A stretch of DNA of 64,000 bases from the NCBI RefSeq assembly GCF_019175385.1, contig NC_083342.1, positions 123,566,376 to 123,630,375 of the forward strand, written 5' to 3'. Below the pieces are notes generated by a model, which saw only the letters and a list, made by a program, of their open reading frames with translations, was not told the origin of the DNA and made no database searches. Origin of the DNA: Lycium barbarum (taxonomy: Eukaryota; Streptophyta; Magnoliopsida; Solanales; Solanaceae). The translations under genes and the position numbers were made by a program. Shown here piece after piece: positions 36,516-49,449 of this stretch (positions are counted from its first letter, which is position 1; every line of letters begins with the position of its first letter).

Positions 36516-37095
36516 TTAAATTATCATTTATTACTAATTATCATTAATTATTATTATTCTTGTTATTTCCATTATTATTATTATTATTATTGTTATTATT
36601 ATTATTAATTACTAATCATTATTATCAGCGTTATTTTTGTTATTAATTATTAATCATCATTATCATCGTTATTTTTATTATTAATTATTATCATTGTTTT
36701 ATCAATAATTGTTATTTATTATTATTAATTATTATCATTGTTTTATCAATAAATGTTATTTATTATTATTATTATCATCATTATTATTTCTTCTTATTAT
36801 TATTATCATTATTATTTTATTATTACCACTATTACTGTTATTATTATTAATTTATTATCATTTTTTGTTATTATCAATAATTGTCATTTTTTTATTATTA
36901 ATTACTACCATATTTATTATTATTATTAATTATTATCATTATTCTTATTGTTATTTGTTATTAATTATCAATATTTGTTATCTACTATTATTATTATATC
37001 TATTATTATTTTTTATCACCATTATCATCAGCATTATCATTATTACCATTATCATTATTGTTATCATTATTAGCAGTATTACTACCGCTATTTAT
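36468..37095. repeat. Long imperfect ATT/TTA microsatellite inside the LTR
   Basis: About 630 bp consist almost wholly of TTA/ATT/ATC triplets with scattered interruptions. It produces a long open frame of Ile/Leu/Tyr that is not a gene. Confidence 0.95.
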
Positions 37096-40000
37096 TTGCT
37101 GCTATTATTTAGTATTATTGAAACTTGCATTTCTCAACGTTCTACCAACTGGCGCATACACATCGCATTTATTTCGCACATTTTAATGATAGCGTTTGTT
37201 ATTAAATATTATTGCACGGTCATTGCAACATCATATAATTTTATTATCCGGATCTTTTTATTTCCGTATTAGGTGACATTCTGGCACCCTTAGTACATCG
37301 TTAATCAAAATGGGTTTTTTATTCAAATTTAGAGGCCAAACTATTTCTTGCACTTAGTCCGTATATTGACTTACCGGACCCCAAATCAAAGTCCGATTAA
37401 TTCCTAATACTTTTGGACTAGACCATATTTTTTATCTCAATTTTTAGATCAGTCCATGTTTAATTTAATAGTCCATTCTTTTAAATACCCAGTCTAAAAT
37501 TTGACCCGGTCCACAAATGGACCGGGTCCAATTCATTTCTCAGCAAAAATAAGGGAAACCTAGTTTCCCTTCACTTCATTTCCGCCCCCTTTTCCCTTCT
37601 CCTTCATCTCCGCCTCCCTTCACCCTTTACCCCGAAACCCTCGCCGCCGCTCCCACTCACCCCTCTTTCCCTCCTTCTTCTCCGCTCCCCACTCACCCTT
37701 GTCCCCCAATTTTCTCTCTCTCCCGCTCCTCCTTCCCTTTTTCAGTACAAAAAACAACAAAACAAAAACCTATAAAGGGCAACAGTAGACGGGGACGACA
37801 GGGGGAGAAAAAAAAACAGAAACGGACCAAAAATCCTCTGAAAAAAGAAGAACGAAATCGATTTGTTTGATTTCCAGTCGATTCAGAAACCCCTTTCACT
37901 TGCAAAAAAAAAATCGAAGCTTTTCAGTCGAAAAATCCCTAAAAAAAAAACGAGTTCCATTTAGCAGTGTTTAATCTCTCTTAATCCCTCCAAAAAATAA
38001 AAAATAAAAAATTTTGTTCTCTTCTCTTGGTTTTGTTTGATCCGAGTGCATGCGAGTTCTATTTTGGCGGTGTCCGAGCGTAGATCTGAGGCTTCGCACT
38101 TTGTTCGCTGCCTCCAAAAAAAGGTAATCTTCATTCCCTTTTTATTTATTTTTCTTGTTTTATTTTTGTTTGTGTGTGTTCCAATTCCTGTTTGTGATTT
38201 AGTTCCATGTTTAATGTAGCTAGTTAGTGTTAGCCTGGAGTTTTATGTTAGTTGTTTAATTGTATGTTTCTGGTTTGGTTTCCTGTTTAATGTAACTGAA
38301 TATGGCTTAAAATTAGTCTCAAATCTGGGAATAGGGTGATTCCTCTCTTTGTTGTATTCTGAGTCGTTTTGAAATAGTATGTAATACCCTGTCCTCTTTT
38401 ATTATTTTTCTGTATATTTTTTGTAGCTTTTTTTTTTGTTTCTGAATTGTTTGGCTTTCCTATTGTTTTGTTATGGTATTTAAGTGTTGTTCCTTGTCTA
38501 TATAGTCGTATACTGTTAGTTATAGCACTCAAATTCTTGTTTCCTGTTTAGTTAATACTATCAACATAGTGTTTGATTTCCTTTCCTTGTTTAGCTAGTC
38601 TTACCCTATTAGTTGTGGTATGTGATGCTTGTTTAGTTCAATATGTTAGTTATGGTATTTAACTTCTTGTTTCATGTTTAAGCTTGGCTACTATCATGTT
38701 TTGTTTTCCTTTCCTGGTTTAATTTAATTCTATCCTGTATTTATAACATCTGATCTTATGTTCCTTGTTTGATCAGCTTTGTCCTATTCAGTGAAAAAAA
38801 AATGTTTGATTTACTGCCTCTGTTCAGTATGCCTAATGTGAATTTTGGTTTCTTTACCTCATATAAGATCAACTCTATCATGCTTAGTCTATAGCTGCTT
38901 AAACTCTTGTTTTCTGGGTTTAGTTTGGTCCATCCTGTTTAACTATAGTGCTCAGTTAAAAGAAATCATCCCCTCTGGATTTTAAGTACAAAAATTGGAA
39001 TTTTGGACTCATACAATCCCTTCCTCTTCTCCACTTATGTGAGTACACTGCCTATGTGTTTTCTTGGTAAACAACTGAAAATGCGGGTTGGAATACATGT
39101 TCATAGCTCTGGCATGAATCCTTTCCTTTGGTATTTATCTCAATGTGGCATTGAGTGTGTTAACAGTCTCTTTTCTTGGTCTCTTCCATCTATCCATGCT
39201 TTTACTATTTTTTCCTACTAGAGAGGTTAATATAAAAAGTCATCCTGGTGGTAGCTGAAAGATTTGGTCCCATGTTTTGCTTAACTTAGAATCGAGAATC
39301 TGCACACTCGATGTATTGAATGTCGATATAGCATGTATAGGCCTCAAATAGGAATCATAATATCCTAAATATGAGTTAATCTACAACCTAATGCTGGCCT
39401 AACCTATACTGCTTCAAAGTTGCCTGTCACCCTTAATTTGGCACTGTGTTGATATTCATATATATATATATATATATACATGGAATGGGTTATGAAGATA
39501 AGAAGAGGGTATACACTTGATATACATCTGATATACGCATCGTGTTGTGTGCATACTAGGTATATCGTATATACGACAAAGACTGGCTGAATACATGAGG
39601 CCTATATTTTCATAAGTTTAGAAAACTAAGTCCCAATGAAATTAGCTGCTGTTTTAAAACCAAAAAAAATATATATACTGCACTGGATATTGCCATGAGA
39701 AGTTTCTTGCTATACTGGACTTTACTTTACTATTGTTTCTTGTCGCATGTAGTAGCAACTGTTGCAGTATTTTTTGATTTCTTAAGGTTAAATACTGCTA
39801 TCTATAATATTTTATTTTTTTAGCCTAATTGCTGCTGGTTTTTCTCGGTTAAAAAAAAACTACTGCAATCCGGTCACCTAGCTAAGGATGTTTGTTGCAT
39901 GTTTTAGCTATTACTTGGTTGTTGTGATCACTTCAAAATCTTGGCTGTTTACACCTTTTTTTTGGGAGTTGTTTTACTGTTGTAGAGGAAAATTACCCTT

Positions 40001-40531
40001 ATCATTTATGAGACTCATTTTCTCCCCTTTGATTATCTCCTGGACCTTTTGTATTTCGCTGAGTTTTGTACTGAATCGTTATAATATGCCAATTATATTT
40101 CCTTAAGTTGTTTGTGGCAGTCCTTATTCCTTTCTTATAAGGTAAATTTTATAGATATATATGGTAGTCCCTTATGGCAGAAACGTTGAATATGAAATTT
40201 GTTTTGTTTGGTTTAGCAGCTTCGTTAACTTCTCTAGTGCTTGTGTAACTTGTTCGCAACTTCTTCTATTCCTCCTTGTCTTCTCTGTGAGGCCTGTTAG
40301 GTTCCTGCCTGTTTGATCTTGGTGTCTTCATATTGCAAGTATATTGTATTTGATAATATGTATACATAAGTTGTACTCAATCGCATACTGTATACATGTG
40401 ATCTGTTTGAATGCATGTTTTATGTGTTGATCATATTCATCAGTTTATGCTCTAATCTCTCTATTTTTTTTCTTTTTATGCATGACCACCGCTTACGAGT
40501 CCCTCGGACTCGTCTCCTTCCGCATTCGATG

Positions 40532-40709
40532 TTGGGCTGAAAGCCCAACAAAATCCTCTTATCGAGTCAACCCCCATCAGATATATAAATGATTCTGGGC
40601 CGAAGCCCAGACAGCAGCAGCAGCAGCAGCAGTCCAGTGATAAAACATTTCGCTGGGCCGAAGCCCAGCAGTGGCCCAAATCCAAAGAGACTATTGGGCC
40701 AAAGCCCAA
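40532..40709. repeat. Array of short palindromes with a CAG run inside the LTR
   Basis: Four near-perfect palindromes of one design occur in 180 bp: TTGGGCTGAAAGCCCAA (40532), CTGGGCCGAAGCCCAG (40595), CTGGGCCGAAGCCCAG (40653) and TTGGGCCAAAGCCCAA (40694). A (CAG)7 run sits at 40612-40632. Each can form a 6-7 bp stem with a 3-4 nt loop. Confidence 0.9.
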
Positions 40710-41864
40710 CAGCAAACAACAATCTCAAAATGGACCGATCCCACTTAATTTTATTTATACCTTCGCTTTATTTTATGCCTTTAACTTGTATGTATTATTT
40801 GACTAACGCTTTCATATTTTCTGCTCTTCCTTAGCTTAGTTGGACTATTGAGGATTAGTAGAGATAGTTTAGTAAGGGGTAGTTAGATAAAAAGACTAAC
40901 GATCAATCCCATAAGTCTGTTTTTTTCTCTTTATGTCAAAACTATTTATAAGCATCTAATATTTATCTTATTTAGAATAACTGATTCGCAAATGGCATAA
41001 TTTCATATTTTTGAGTCAAAGGATTCACGTTTTGTTATCTTGGGAATTTCAAAACGTCATTAACATGCAAATAGGAATTAAAGAACATTTTGAACTTCCA
41101 AAACGCAAAGTCAATCAATACATCATTGTTTAGTTTGTTTCAAATATTTGTTTAAAGCATTACGCAAACCCGCGTTTTCCTTCTGCTTATATATTTCATG
41201 CGAGTTTTAATTAGCATCATTATCTTTGCGACATTTATAAGTTATTTTTTATATGGCATTTGTAGTTTCTTTTTTTTACGCGAATTATTATATTTTCTAC
41301 AAATTTCATTCTAAACAACACTTTTTTTATACAAATTATTATATCCTTTTCTATAGTTTTTATTAGCATTTTATTTTAAGAATCTTAGCAACGTTTGTAA
41401 ACTTCTATTTCAAATAGCATTCTAAAATCCCTCTTATGCGAATTCCTAGATCCATTTTTTTACAACATTATTATTTGAAGTCTTTTTTTATGACATTTTA
41501 AAATCCTCTTTCGCATAAATTGTTACAAATATTATTTGTACAAGCTATTTTCTTAAAATTTAAATACTATATCCAACATTGATTAATTAACCTAAGTTTA
41601 GTCGGATAACCGTGAGTTAACGGATCCTAAAGGATGCCTAACCCCTTCCCTTTAGGATAATATAGAACCCTTACCTAGTATCACACTGGTTAAGCAGACT
41701 ATTAACAGAGGTTTAGTTTTAACTTTACCTTAGTTAATAATTAGGTGTCCTAATTCACCGTAAAAATCAATTAGGTGGCGACTCTTTAGACAAGCAATTT
41801 AGGAGTCTCCAATATGTTGTACTCCGCTTCAACTCCCGGGTTAAAAATGGGGTGTGACAATAAT

Positions 41865-42679
41865 TTTATTTTTATTTTTCATTTTATGATTGCGTAAAAT
41901 TACTATTTGTGACACAATTATGCTCCTTGCCGAACCACCAAAACAAGTGAAGGCTAAAAAGGGACATGCCAGGATCGTCAGAGGAGTGTAGGAATAGAAA
42001 AAAAATCTCCAATTCTTACTCATCTTGTGATTCTCTATTGACCGCTATTAGCCTCGCCATCGGAATCATTTTTTTTTTTTTTTGAGGTGGGATTGTTAAC
42101 AACATCATATTTTAATAATCTTCCTCACTGGTATTACTGCTCCTTGCCGTTTTATAAAACTACTCTTCCTTCTAGCCACTATATTATCCAGACTTTAACT
42201 TTGAACTTCTTTATGTATAAAGCGTAAATATTCATAATTCTCTTCTTGATGCATTCTGCAGTAGTCGGCTTTTGGAATTATCTGGAACGTTATTCTAATC
42301 CTTTCAGTTTCTTTCTTTAATTGGTATATATGAGTATTTGCCTTATGTAACAGTTCTGATTTAAAAGATATCTTAGAAGAAGACATTTTTATTGATTTAT
42401 TCATTTAAAAAGTTATCTTAGAAATAAGACATTTTTACTGATTTTTTATTTTATTTTTTATCACGTTCTTTTATATGTGAACTTGATTCTGTTAACTTTC
42501 AGACCAACATGGACCTATTTATTTTGTCTTGGTCTGCGTTTTCAGATATTGTTATCACATTTTGTCTATATCTCGACCTAAATATCTCTTGAAATTAATT
42601 AATAAGAGAACACAATTTTTTATAACCCTACAATCTTTTGGAAGCTAGCAAATAACTACCCTAAAAAAAAAAAGACAAT
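41865..42679. other. Intergenic DNA right of the solo LTR
   Basis: No gene is seen. From about 42500 (AACATGGACCTATTTATTTT) the sequence matches 49928 onward, so the left limit of the FRO duplication unit lies here. Confidence 0.6.
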
Positions 42680-43484
42680 AACAACAAGCCCAGGTGCTTT
42701 GTGATAAGACGGTGTCGCCTAGATTGAAAGGTAAGTTATACAAAGTGGCGGTTAGACGAGCATTGTTGTATGGTGCAAAATGCTGGCTAGTTAAAAACGT
42801 TCATGCTTAGAAGATGAAGGTAGCGGAGATGCGGATGCTCAAATGGATGTGTGATCATACTAGGAGAGATATAATTAGGAATGGAGATATAGGGGACAAG
42901 GTCGGAGTGGCCTTCCTGACAAACAAGATGAGGGAAGCGAGACTGAGATGGTTCGGACATGCGAGGATGATCCAGTTAGGAGGTGTGAGATATTGGAGGT
43001 CACAGGAGTTAGGAAAGGTAGAGGTAGGCCGAAAAATAATTGGGAGAGGTAATTAGATAAGACATGACACAACTTCAACTGACTGAGGATATGACCTTAG
43101 ATAGGAAGATTTGGAGGTTGAGGATTTGGACAGAAGGTTACTAGGTAATTAAGTTTTGTAGCGATGTGTGTGAGAGATGTGGGGGGCTAGCCTTTCCATC
43201 TTCTCTTCTCCTTTTCTTAAGTAGTATTATTTTGGTACCGCATAGATCATTATCCTTTATGTGTATTACCATGTGTTATTCATTTGTTTGGTATCTTGAT
43301 GTTTTGCTGTCTTATTTCTCTTGCAATCGTGCATTGATTTCATTTCTTTTGAGCCGATGGTCTATCGGGAAACAACCTTTCTACCCCATAAAGGTAGAGA
43401 TAATGTCTGCGTACATCCTACCCTCCACCAGGCCACAGAACCTACTTGTGAGTTTTACACTGGGTATGCTGTTGTTGTTGTGCA
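42680..43484 (+). mobile_element. RTE-type LINE, 5'-truncated, with complete 3' tail
   Basis: On the plus strand it encodes the same C-terminal LINE region as the copy at 6359-7408 ([27 protein letters not shown]). It has an in-frame stop just before KMKVAEM and other damage. After the coding end near 43140 it runs through ~340 nt of 3' UTR into the tail core (AATGTCTGCGTACATCC) and GCTGTTGTTGTTGT. The corresponding place in the duplicated unit at about 50.1 kb lacks it, so it inserted after the FRO duplication. Confidence 0.8.
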
Positions 43485-44675
43485 TTGAGGCATACAAAAA
43501 ACTGAAGTTTGTGTGGTGTTGAAAATTTGATTTCAACGTCTGATCCAAAGAGTCGCTCCTTTGCCAGAGTCATTACCAACATTGAATTGCCCAAACCAAA
43601 CAATTCCAATTTAGAAGGTATTTTCAGTTTCTTTTGTTTGTTGATGTTAGAGGTCTTTCCCATTATACAAATTGATCAGATGCCTTGATAGATAAATCAT
43701 TTTTATTGTGGAACTTATTTTTTCTATTTTGATTAGGGAAGTTATTTTTCTCATTTTTAAGAAACTTGTTTTCCTAAAAAAAGTACTTTTCAAAATTTTT
43801 GACCATCGAATGTTTTCCTATGAAAAATATTTTTCAAAAATTTTGACCATCCGAGCATAAAAAAATTGGAATCCATACCGTACACACCCTATATGTCCGT
43901 ATGCATAGATTAAAAACTAATTATATATAGTTATACACATATTATACATCTAATATATAATCTACCGGGCTAGTTTTACCCTTTTTAGTTTAAGTGGTAT
44001 GGACAGACGACTATTTAGATTAATTTTTTTTTTTTTTTTTGGAGACAAACATAGCGTACTGGGCTTAACATGGACAAAATTTAAGTAGTAACTTGGAGAA
44101 AGGCCATTTGTGCAAATGCCTCCTTGTCTGTACAGTCCATGATAAAGGTCGAATGGTTAAAGTAAAATGAACCTCTACAATAACAACTTTTTAGAATAGT
44201 CATTGGAAATATAAGCAAATTAGATACAAGACATTACGACAATAGTACGGAATTCAGTGATTCAAAAATTCTCTTTGATAATAGTCAACAGGTTTATGTT
44301 AGTTACTAACTTTATATGTGATATTGTTATAAATATAGATATATGTGTGTGCGTGCGCGCATTTACAACGACTGAAAATGTACAAGATGCTTATTATATA
44401 TACCATAAAGCACAGATACATGCGACAAGGAACTAGTTAATAATATGATCCTTTTTCTCATTACAGCAGTAAAAAGTACTCCTTATAAGAGCTATTGGAT
44501 GCATACTAGTATTGGCGGAGCTAGAATTTTCCTATGGGGATTTAAAATATAAATAAACATACGAAGAATCCAAGAAGATTCATCATCTACAATATATACA
44601 TAAAAATAATTTTAACTTTCTTTGTAAGGTGTAACTTTTGACGAACCCTAGCTCCGCCCAGGCTTACTGGGTGAT
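43485..44675. other. 3' flank of the first FRO gene
   Basis: This non-coding stretch is alignable with 50120-51140 downstream of the second FRO gene. Shared blocks include GAAAATTTGAT, CATTGAATTGCCC and, near both genes, a MITE-like element (about 44511-44660 and 50970-51125) with ATTGGCGGAGC/GCTCCGCC ends. That MITE is older than the duplication. Confidence 0.7.
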
Positions 44676-47600
44676 CTAGAGGTCAAAATTGTGGCAGTTG
44701 AAATGGAAAATCGCCTGATGGCCTTTTCTCAAGAAGTTTTGCCTTCTGCACTCTTTAGCAACACTGCACTTAAGCGTTGGAGGACCACACACTATCACAC
44801 CAATATCTACACTTCCCCAACTCTTTGCATGTGATCCAAATATATCTGCAGAAAAAAAAAAGTTTAAACGCACTCTAAAAAATACAAAGGAGAAGCATAT
44901 AGACCTTATAAAGTTCAAATGTTGTTCCCAAGCTACCTTGGAAATCCGGTCTTTGACCATATCGAATATTATTGACAAATTGAGCCTTTCCAGAATTCCT
45001 AGGTAAAGAGGCCTCATTTTGCTGCAAGATGTCTATCGTTTTCGTGGCATCCTCTGATTCCTCATTCGATGAGGTTTTCCTTTCCCAAAGATGCCACAAA
45101 GCGATCACGAGACCCCCAAATACAAGAACACTTGCCGCCATACATCCAATCAACAAAAGCCCCTTATACCACCAGTAATTTATATTGAATGGATTTATGT
45201 AGAAAATGTCCAACATTGCTACAGTGATGACCAACCCTATTGTGGATACTAGGACATATAATCCAGACCATACAACACTTCCAGTACCAACCAAACTAGA
45301 CATTCGACATCCCTTGGAGTTAGGGGAGATTGAGGTGTGCATTGCTTTTGGTGTTTTACCCTCCTCCTGAGGAGAAAAGAAGTACAATAATTATTATATA
45401 GAAATAGGATGATGATGCATAAGCAAAATGAAAATAGGAAAAACCAATTACCAATGAAGGTTGTGACTCCCGAGTCACGAATGTTTGAATCTCGAGATTC
45501 AGTTTATCAGAGAAAAGTGGACAGATTGCCTCTATGTCAACTGTATCTAGAAGTGGAAGCTCATCCGAATTTTTAATCGCCCATACTAGTAGTATAGTTC
45601 TTGGCATGCAAGGTTTGCTATCATTGATGCGGTGGAGGATATCACTCAGGATAGCTAGGAAGGGAGAAATTCCAATTCCACCTGCTACCAAAATGAGATT
45701 TTCATATCTGAGAGGAGACACGTGATCAAGACAATTAATTAGTTAATGAATTAATAACTGAAAAAAACAAATTGTATATTTAATAGATATTGTAGCGAAT
45801 TCACATACGTTAAGTGGTATGGTGATTCATGGCCATAAGGGCCTTCGACAAAAGCTGTTATTTTCCTGTTATGCTGCAAAAGGGGCCCCTTATCAGATTG
45901 TTCTAAAGAAAGATTCAAGATGTTCCCCTTCAGTTTTTTTGTCCAATCTCCAAGAACCTTTATGAGAATCGCAATATGATGTTTCCCATCAAGGGGACTA
46001 GAGGAGACACTGAAAGGGTGCCACTGCAGCCAGGACAACTCGCGTATTTGTAAGAATATCCAGCTAAGGGCGTTGTAATGTAAATCTACATCGCAAGGAA
46101 AGAAGTATTAGAATCACTGAAAAATGAAGTGGTGAAGAAATTAAATCAGTTGAGTCAAAGATTTATGTTTACTTGCAGGTTTTGAAATAACGAGTTCAAC
46201 AGTTCCACAAGGAAAGCTGGTGGCTGAAAGTATGTCAACAGCCTTTCGTGACTGGAAGAATCTAAGGAACCGATCAAGCATGAACAGGAAGATCCCAGCA
46301 CCAGCTATCATGAAGATGAAATCACCAACATGCAAGGCTAGGAACACCACAAACACCACATACAATTGGTGTGTATAGAAGAACAATTCAAAGTTTTTTC
46401 TCCTTACTCCAGGAAGTGAAGTTACCCACATCAGTAAACCAGCTGCAAGGCTGATAACTCCCGGAAGATTGGCTATTCCTACGTTTTTCCAGTTAATTAG
46501 CTGCATCAAAAAAAAAATGAGAAAGTGAGAAGTCGTTTGGCCACGAGATTTATTCACTTTTCTACAGAATAATGTCACTTTATTTCAAAATTTGGTTATA
46601 AAATTTCCATATCCAATTTGGAGTGGGATTCCAAATTCGTAAAAGTGCTCCAAACTTGTTTTCCAACTCCATCTTCATAAATTCCAAATAAAGTGCTCTA
46701 CTTTCTCCTTGCAAAAAGTATAACCAAATACCACTCCATCTTCAACTCCAACTTCGTGAATTCTAAATAAAGTAAAAATACTTGGAATCTGTGGCCAAGC
46801 TACTATAAGTAGGCGTTTGGCCATGAAAACCAAATATTTTTCACTTTATTTGGTATTTTGGAGTTGAAGTTGAAGCTGGAGTTGAAGAAAGTGAAACATA
46901 TTTGGAATCTATGGCCAAGCTACTATAAGTAGGTGCTTGCCATGAAAACTAAATATTTACACTTTATTTTTTATTTTGGAGTTGGAGTTAAGATGGAGTT
47001 GTGTTTGGTTATAGTTTTTACAAAGAATATTTGATTGTTTGAATGTATTGAAAGTGAAAACAAGTTTTTTGGTGTTTTTCAAATTTTAAATTTTCATGGT
47101 CAAACTTTGATTTCCAAATAAAGAGAAAATTTTCATGGCCCTTCAGTTTTTACTTTTTTAAGAACCCTAATAAAGATGCGTTTCATGCAGTGAAGGGCCA
47201 GTGTAAATGAAGGGGTTCACCCTTAGGCAGAAAATTATAGTGTATATTGAAGGTTAAAATTATTTTTTTATGTATATATGATAGGTGTTGAACCCTCTTG
47301 GCTTCTCCGTATGTTTACTTCTTCATATTTTTTAACCTCCTTACTGAAAATCTTAGCTCCGCCACTGGCCTTTAGTATATAGTACCAAAATAAAAGGAAT
47401 CTCTATGGGCAAGACAAATGTAACTTTTAGTTTTAGAACTCACTCTTTCAATGAGTCGCCCCTGCATTGCCCAGCGAATCAAAAAGCACAGACCATGAAG
47501 AGTAAATAGAGCCATAGTAAGATGTCCCAGCCAAACGTGATATCTAATGGCTTGTTCAAAAGGGATATCTACAGCTTGAAGAAGAACTGAACCCCGTGCA

Positions 47601-49449
47601 ACAGGCAGAAACAAAAGTGCTAAGCAGATTAATGCAATGAATCCAAAGCAAAGGCCTAGCTTCAGCAACACGGCACTGAAAAGATTACAAAGAGCAGATA
47701 TTAGTCAGTGGAGCAGAAGCTGTAATTAGAAAAAGAAGACCTTGCTACTAAAGGAACCTTAAAGTCGACAACTATGAACTGGTTCTAAGTCTTGAGATAA
47801 GAATTAATGTGCTGTAACTGTATATATATATCATCAGTTTGAAACCTTTTCACATGGAATTCTTTTTAGATTTAACAGATGCACAATTTACAAATTGGGG
47901 TAACAAAGAAGACAGGGCATAGAAAATTAAGGAAGAGAAAATCATCAATCTTGCTGATTTAATATCACAGGCAGACTAGATAATGTGCAGCAAAATGAAT
48001 TTAAAATACTATCATTTATATTAGCGCAGTGAGAAAATGAGATGAATATACAGAATAGCCCTGAATTACCTAGTGATGCAGAAAGTTAGTAGTACTCAAT
48101 TGATCTAAATCAGTTTGCTTTCATTAGAGTGGGACAGGAATAGACATAAAAAACTAGGACACATTTATTATTTCAGCGGTCAGGTCTAAATTCTGTTTGA
48201 ATGAAATCTTTAAACAGGCTCTAAAGTCATGTTTAACTTAAGCTTCAGTTAATTGGAATCATAAATTATTGATTAGTGTATCAGCTTTCTGAAGTCTACT
48301 ACCCAGTACCCATGCATATTTCCGGAGAACTAGGATCTACTGTCTAAGAAGATAATATAAGAACACACATGAAAGAAAGATCAAAATCTTAATTAAGGGT
48401 ATATCAGATTGCAACTTTTCTGAATATAGAGCTGTTGACCAAGGGCCAGAAGGATGCAAAATTAATAATTTTAGAGAAGCATACCATGTAGTTCTTTTGG
48501 ATAATGCATAATGATTCATATATATAGCCCAGCCATACATCTTTATGTAAAAGGATTAAGGTAAGTTAGCATTCTGAAAAGATGATCATTTTGACAAGCC
48601 AGAGTAAGATGGTTTAAACTATAGACAGCAATGAGCCTAAAAATGAGCATGTTTTGAAGAGAAAGTGAGAAATCAGACAAACCAAAACTAGAATTACCTA
48701 TTCTCTTTCAGGTCGTGTACATGAAACAAGGATAAGAGATCAATGTTCCGTATGGTGTACATAGTTACAGCCCAGACGATGTACACTGAGAAGAGTATAA
48801 CTCCAATCATTTCTGCAGCTGTAACAACACCGAATGGTCCATCCACCAAAACTGGAAATGTCCATAACCTAAATTTTGGACCTTTTGCATTCTTCTTCCT
48901 ACAACAATTAAAAATTCTAGGTAAGTTCACAATTACGCTAACTGATCATGAACATCGATTAACTTCTAATTAAGGGAAGTTCGAATAATTAAAGAAATCA
49001 AGCTAGCAGATAGACATACAATTGAGGTTCATCTTCACCAGAGAGAACGAGACGAATAATTGCAAGAAATGCAATCAAGAAAATTGGGAGACTGAATATC
49101 AAGAATGTGCTGCCTGCAGTCCAACAGAAACTGAAATTACTTACCTAAATATAAGAAAATGGAAACAAAAGAATGATACAGCATAAAAAGCAAGAAATTT
49201 CAAGTTGGGAAAAAAACCTGTAGTCCCAAAAATAGTTCCTTGGGTAGCTTGAATAAATTTCTCTTGCAGTTCATTAATGAATTTTATAGGCAGCAGGAAA
49301 AGAAAGCTTGCCCATGAAATGCAGATCACCCACGTTATTACTCTGAGAATCAACTTTGTTGATGATACCCAAAGTGGTTTCTTATTGAGATAATCCAATT
49401 CATCTTCTTTTTCTAAAAGAAGAGATACTTGGTCTGAGATGTCACCCAT
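44676..49449 (-). CDS. FRO: Ferric-chelate reductase (ferric reduction oxidase), copy A
   Basis: FROs are membrane flavocytochromes that pass electrons from NADPH through FAD and two hemes to Fe(III) or Cu(II) chelates. The exons are 49449-49218, 49113-49020, 48898-48698, 47675-47444, 46500-46173, 46085-45809, 45707-45452, 45366-44937 and 44845-44676 (stop TAG), giving 739 aa with all phases agreeing. Hydrophobic spans lie at about 31-52, 78-101, 133-156, 183-202, 221-245, 262-282 and 292-316. The heme-ligand histidines fit H222-x13-H236 and H297-x12-H310. The FAD motif HPFS is at 385-388, the NADPH motif GGIGISPF at 464-471 and CGPP at 703-706. The end [10 protein letters not shown] is typical of the family. 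The protein looks intact. Which Arabidopsis FRO it matches best, and which membrane it serves, cannot be told from the sequence. Confidence 0.95.
46531..47160. repeat. MITE-like insertions in intron 4 of FRO copy A
   Basis: Intron 4 is 943 bp in copy A but only 166 bp in copy B. Most of the excess is repeats of GTTTGGCCATGAAAA and CTTTATTTGGTATTTTGGAG type in both orientations, a known kind of Solanaceae palindromic MITE. Parts are duplicated (GGCCAAGCTACTATAAGTAGG near 46790 and 46913). It is absent from copy B. Confidence 0.6.
47200..47370. repeat. hAT-like MITE inserted after the FRO duplication
   Basis: Copy A reads GTGAAGGGCC, then 167 bp, then GGCC-TTTAGTATATAGTAC. Copy B has the empty site GTGAAGGGCCTTTAGTATATAGTAC (near 53117). 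The right end GCTCCGCCACT is that of the CAGTGGCGGA MITE family. Confidence 0.75.

Larger units (their letters stand above)
36321..41864. mobile_element. Solo LTR of a large Ogre/Tat-like Ty3 retrotransposon
   Basis: The LTR is 36326-41859 (5534 bp). It starts TGTTGACACCC and ends GGGGTGTGACA (TG...CA with imperfect inverted ends). It is flanked by a perfect 5 bp duplication ATAAT at 36321-36325 and 41860-41864. No second LTR, primer-binding site, gag or pol lies between or beside the ends, so only one LTR remains, as after recombination between two LTRs. Length and end sequence resemble Ogre-type elements of Solanaceae; that family assignment is from memory. The inside holds an (ATT)n tract, a pyrimidine-rich stretch near 37560-37740 and a cluster of hairpins near 40530-40710. 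Confidence 0.82.

Noticed and set aside
36709..37272. 187-codon open frame on the plus strand
   Set aside because: It is mostly translation of the ATT/TTA microsatellite within the solo LTR (runs of Ile, Leu, Tyr); composition, not a gene.
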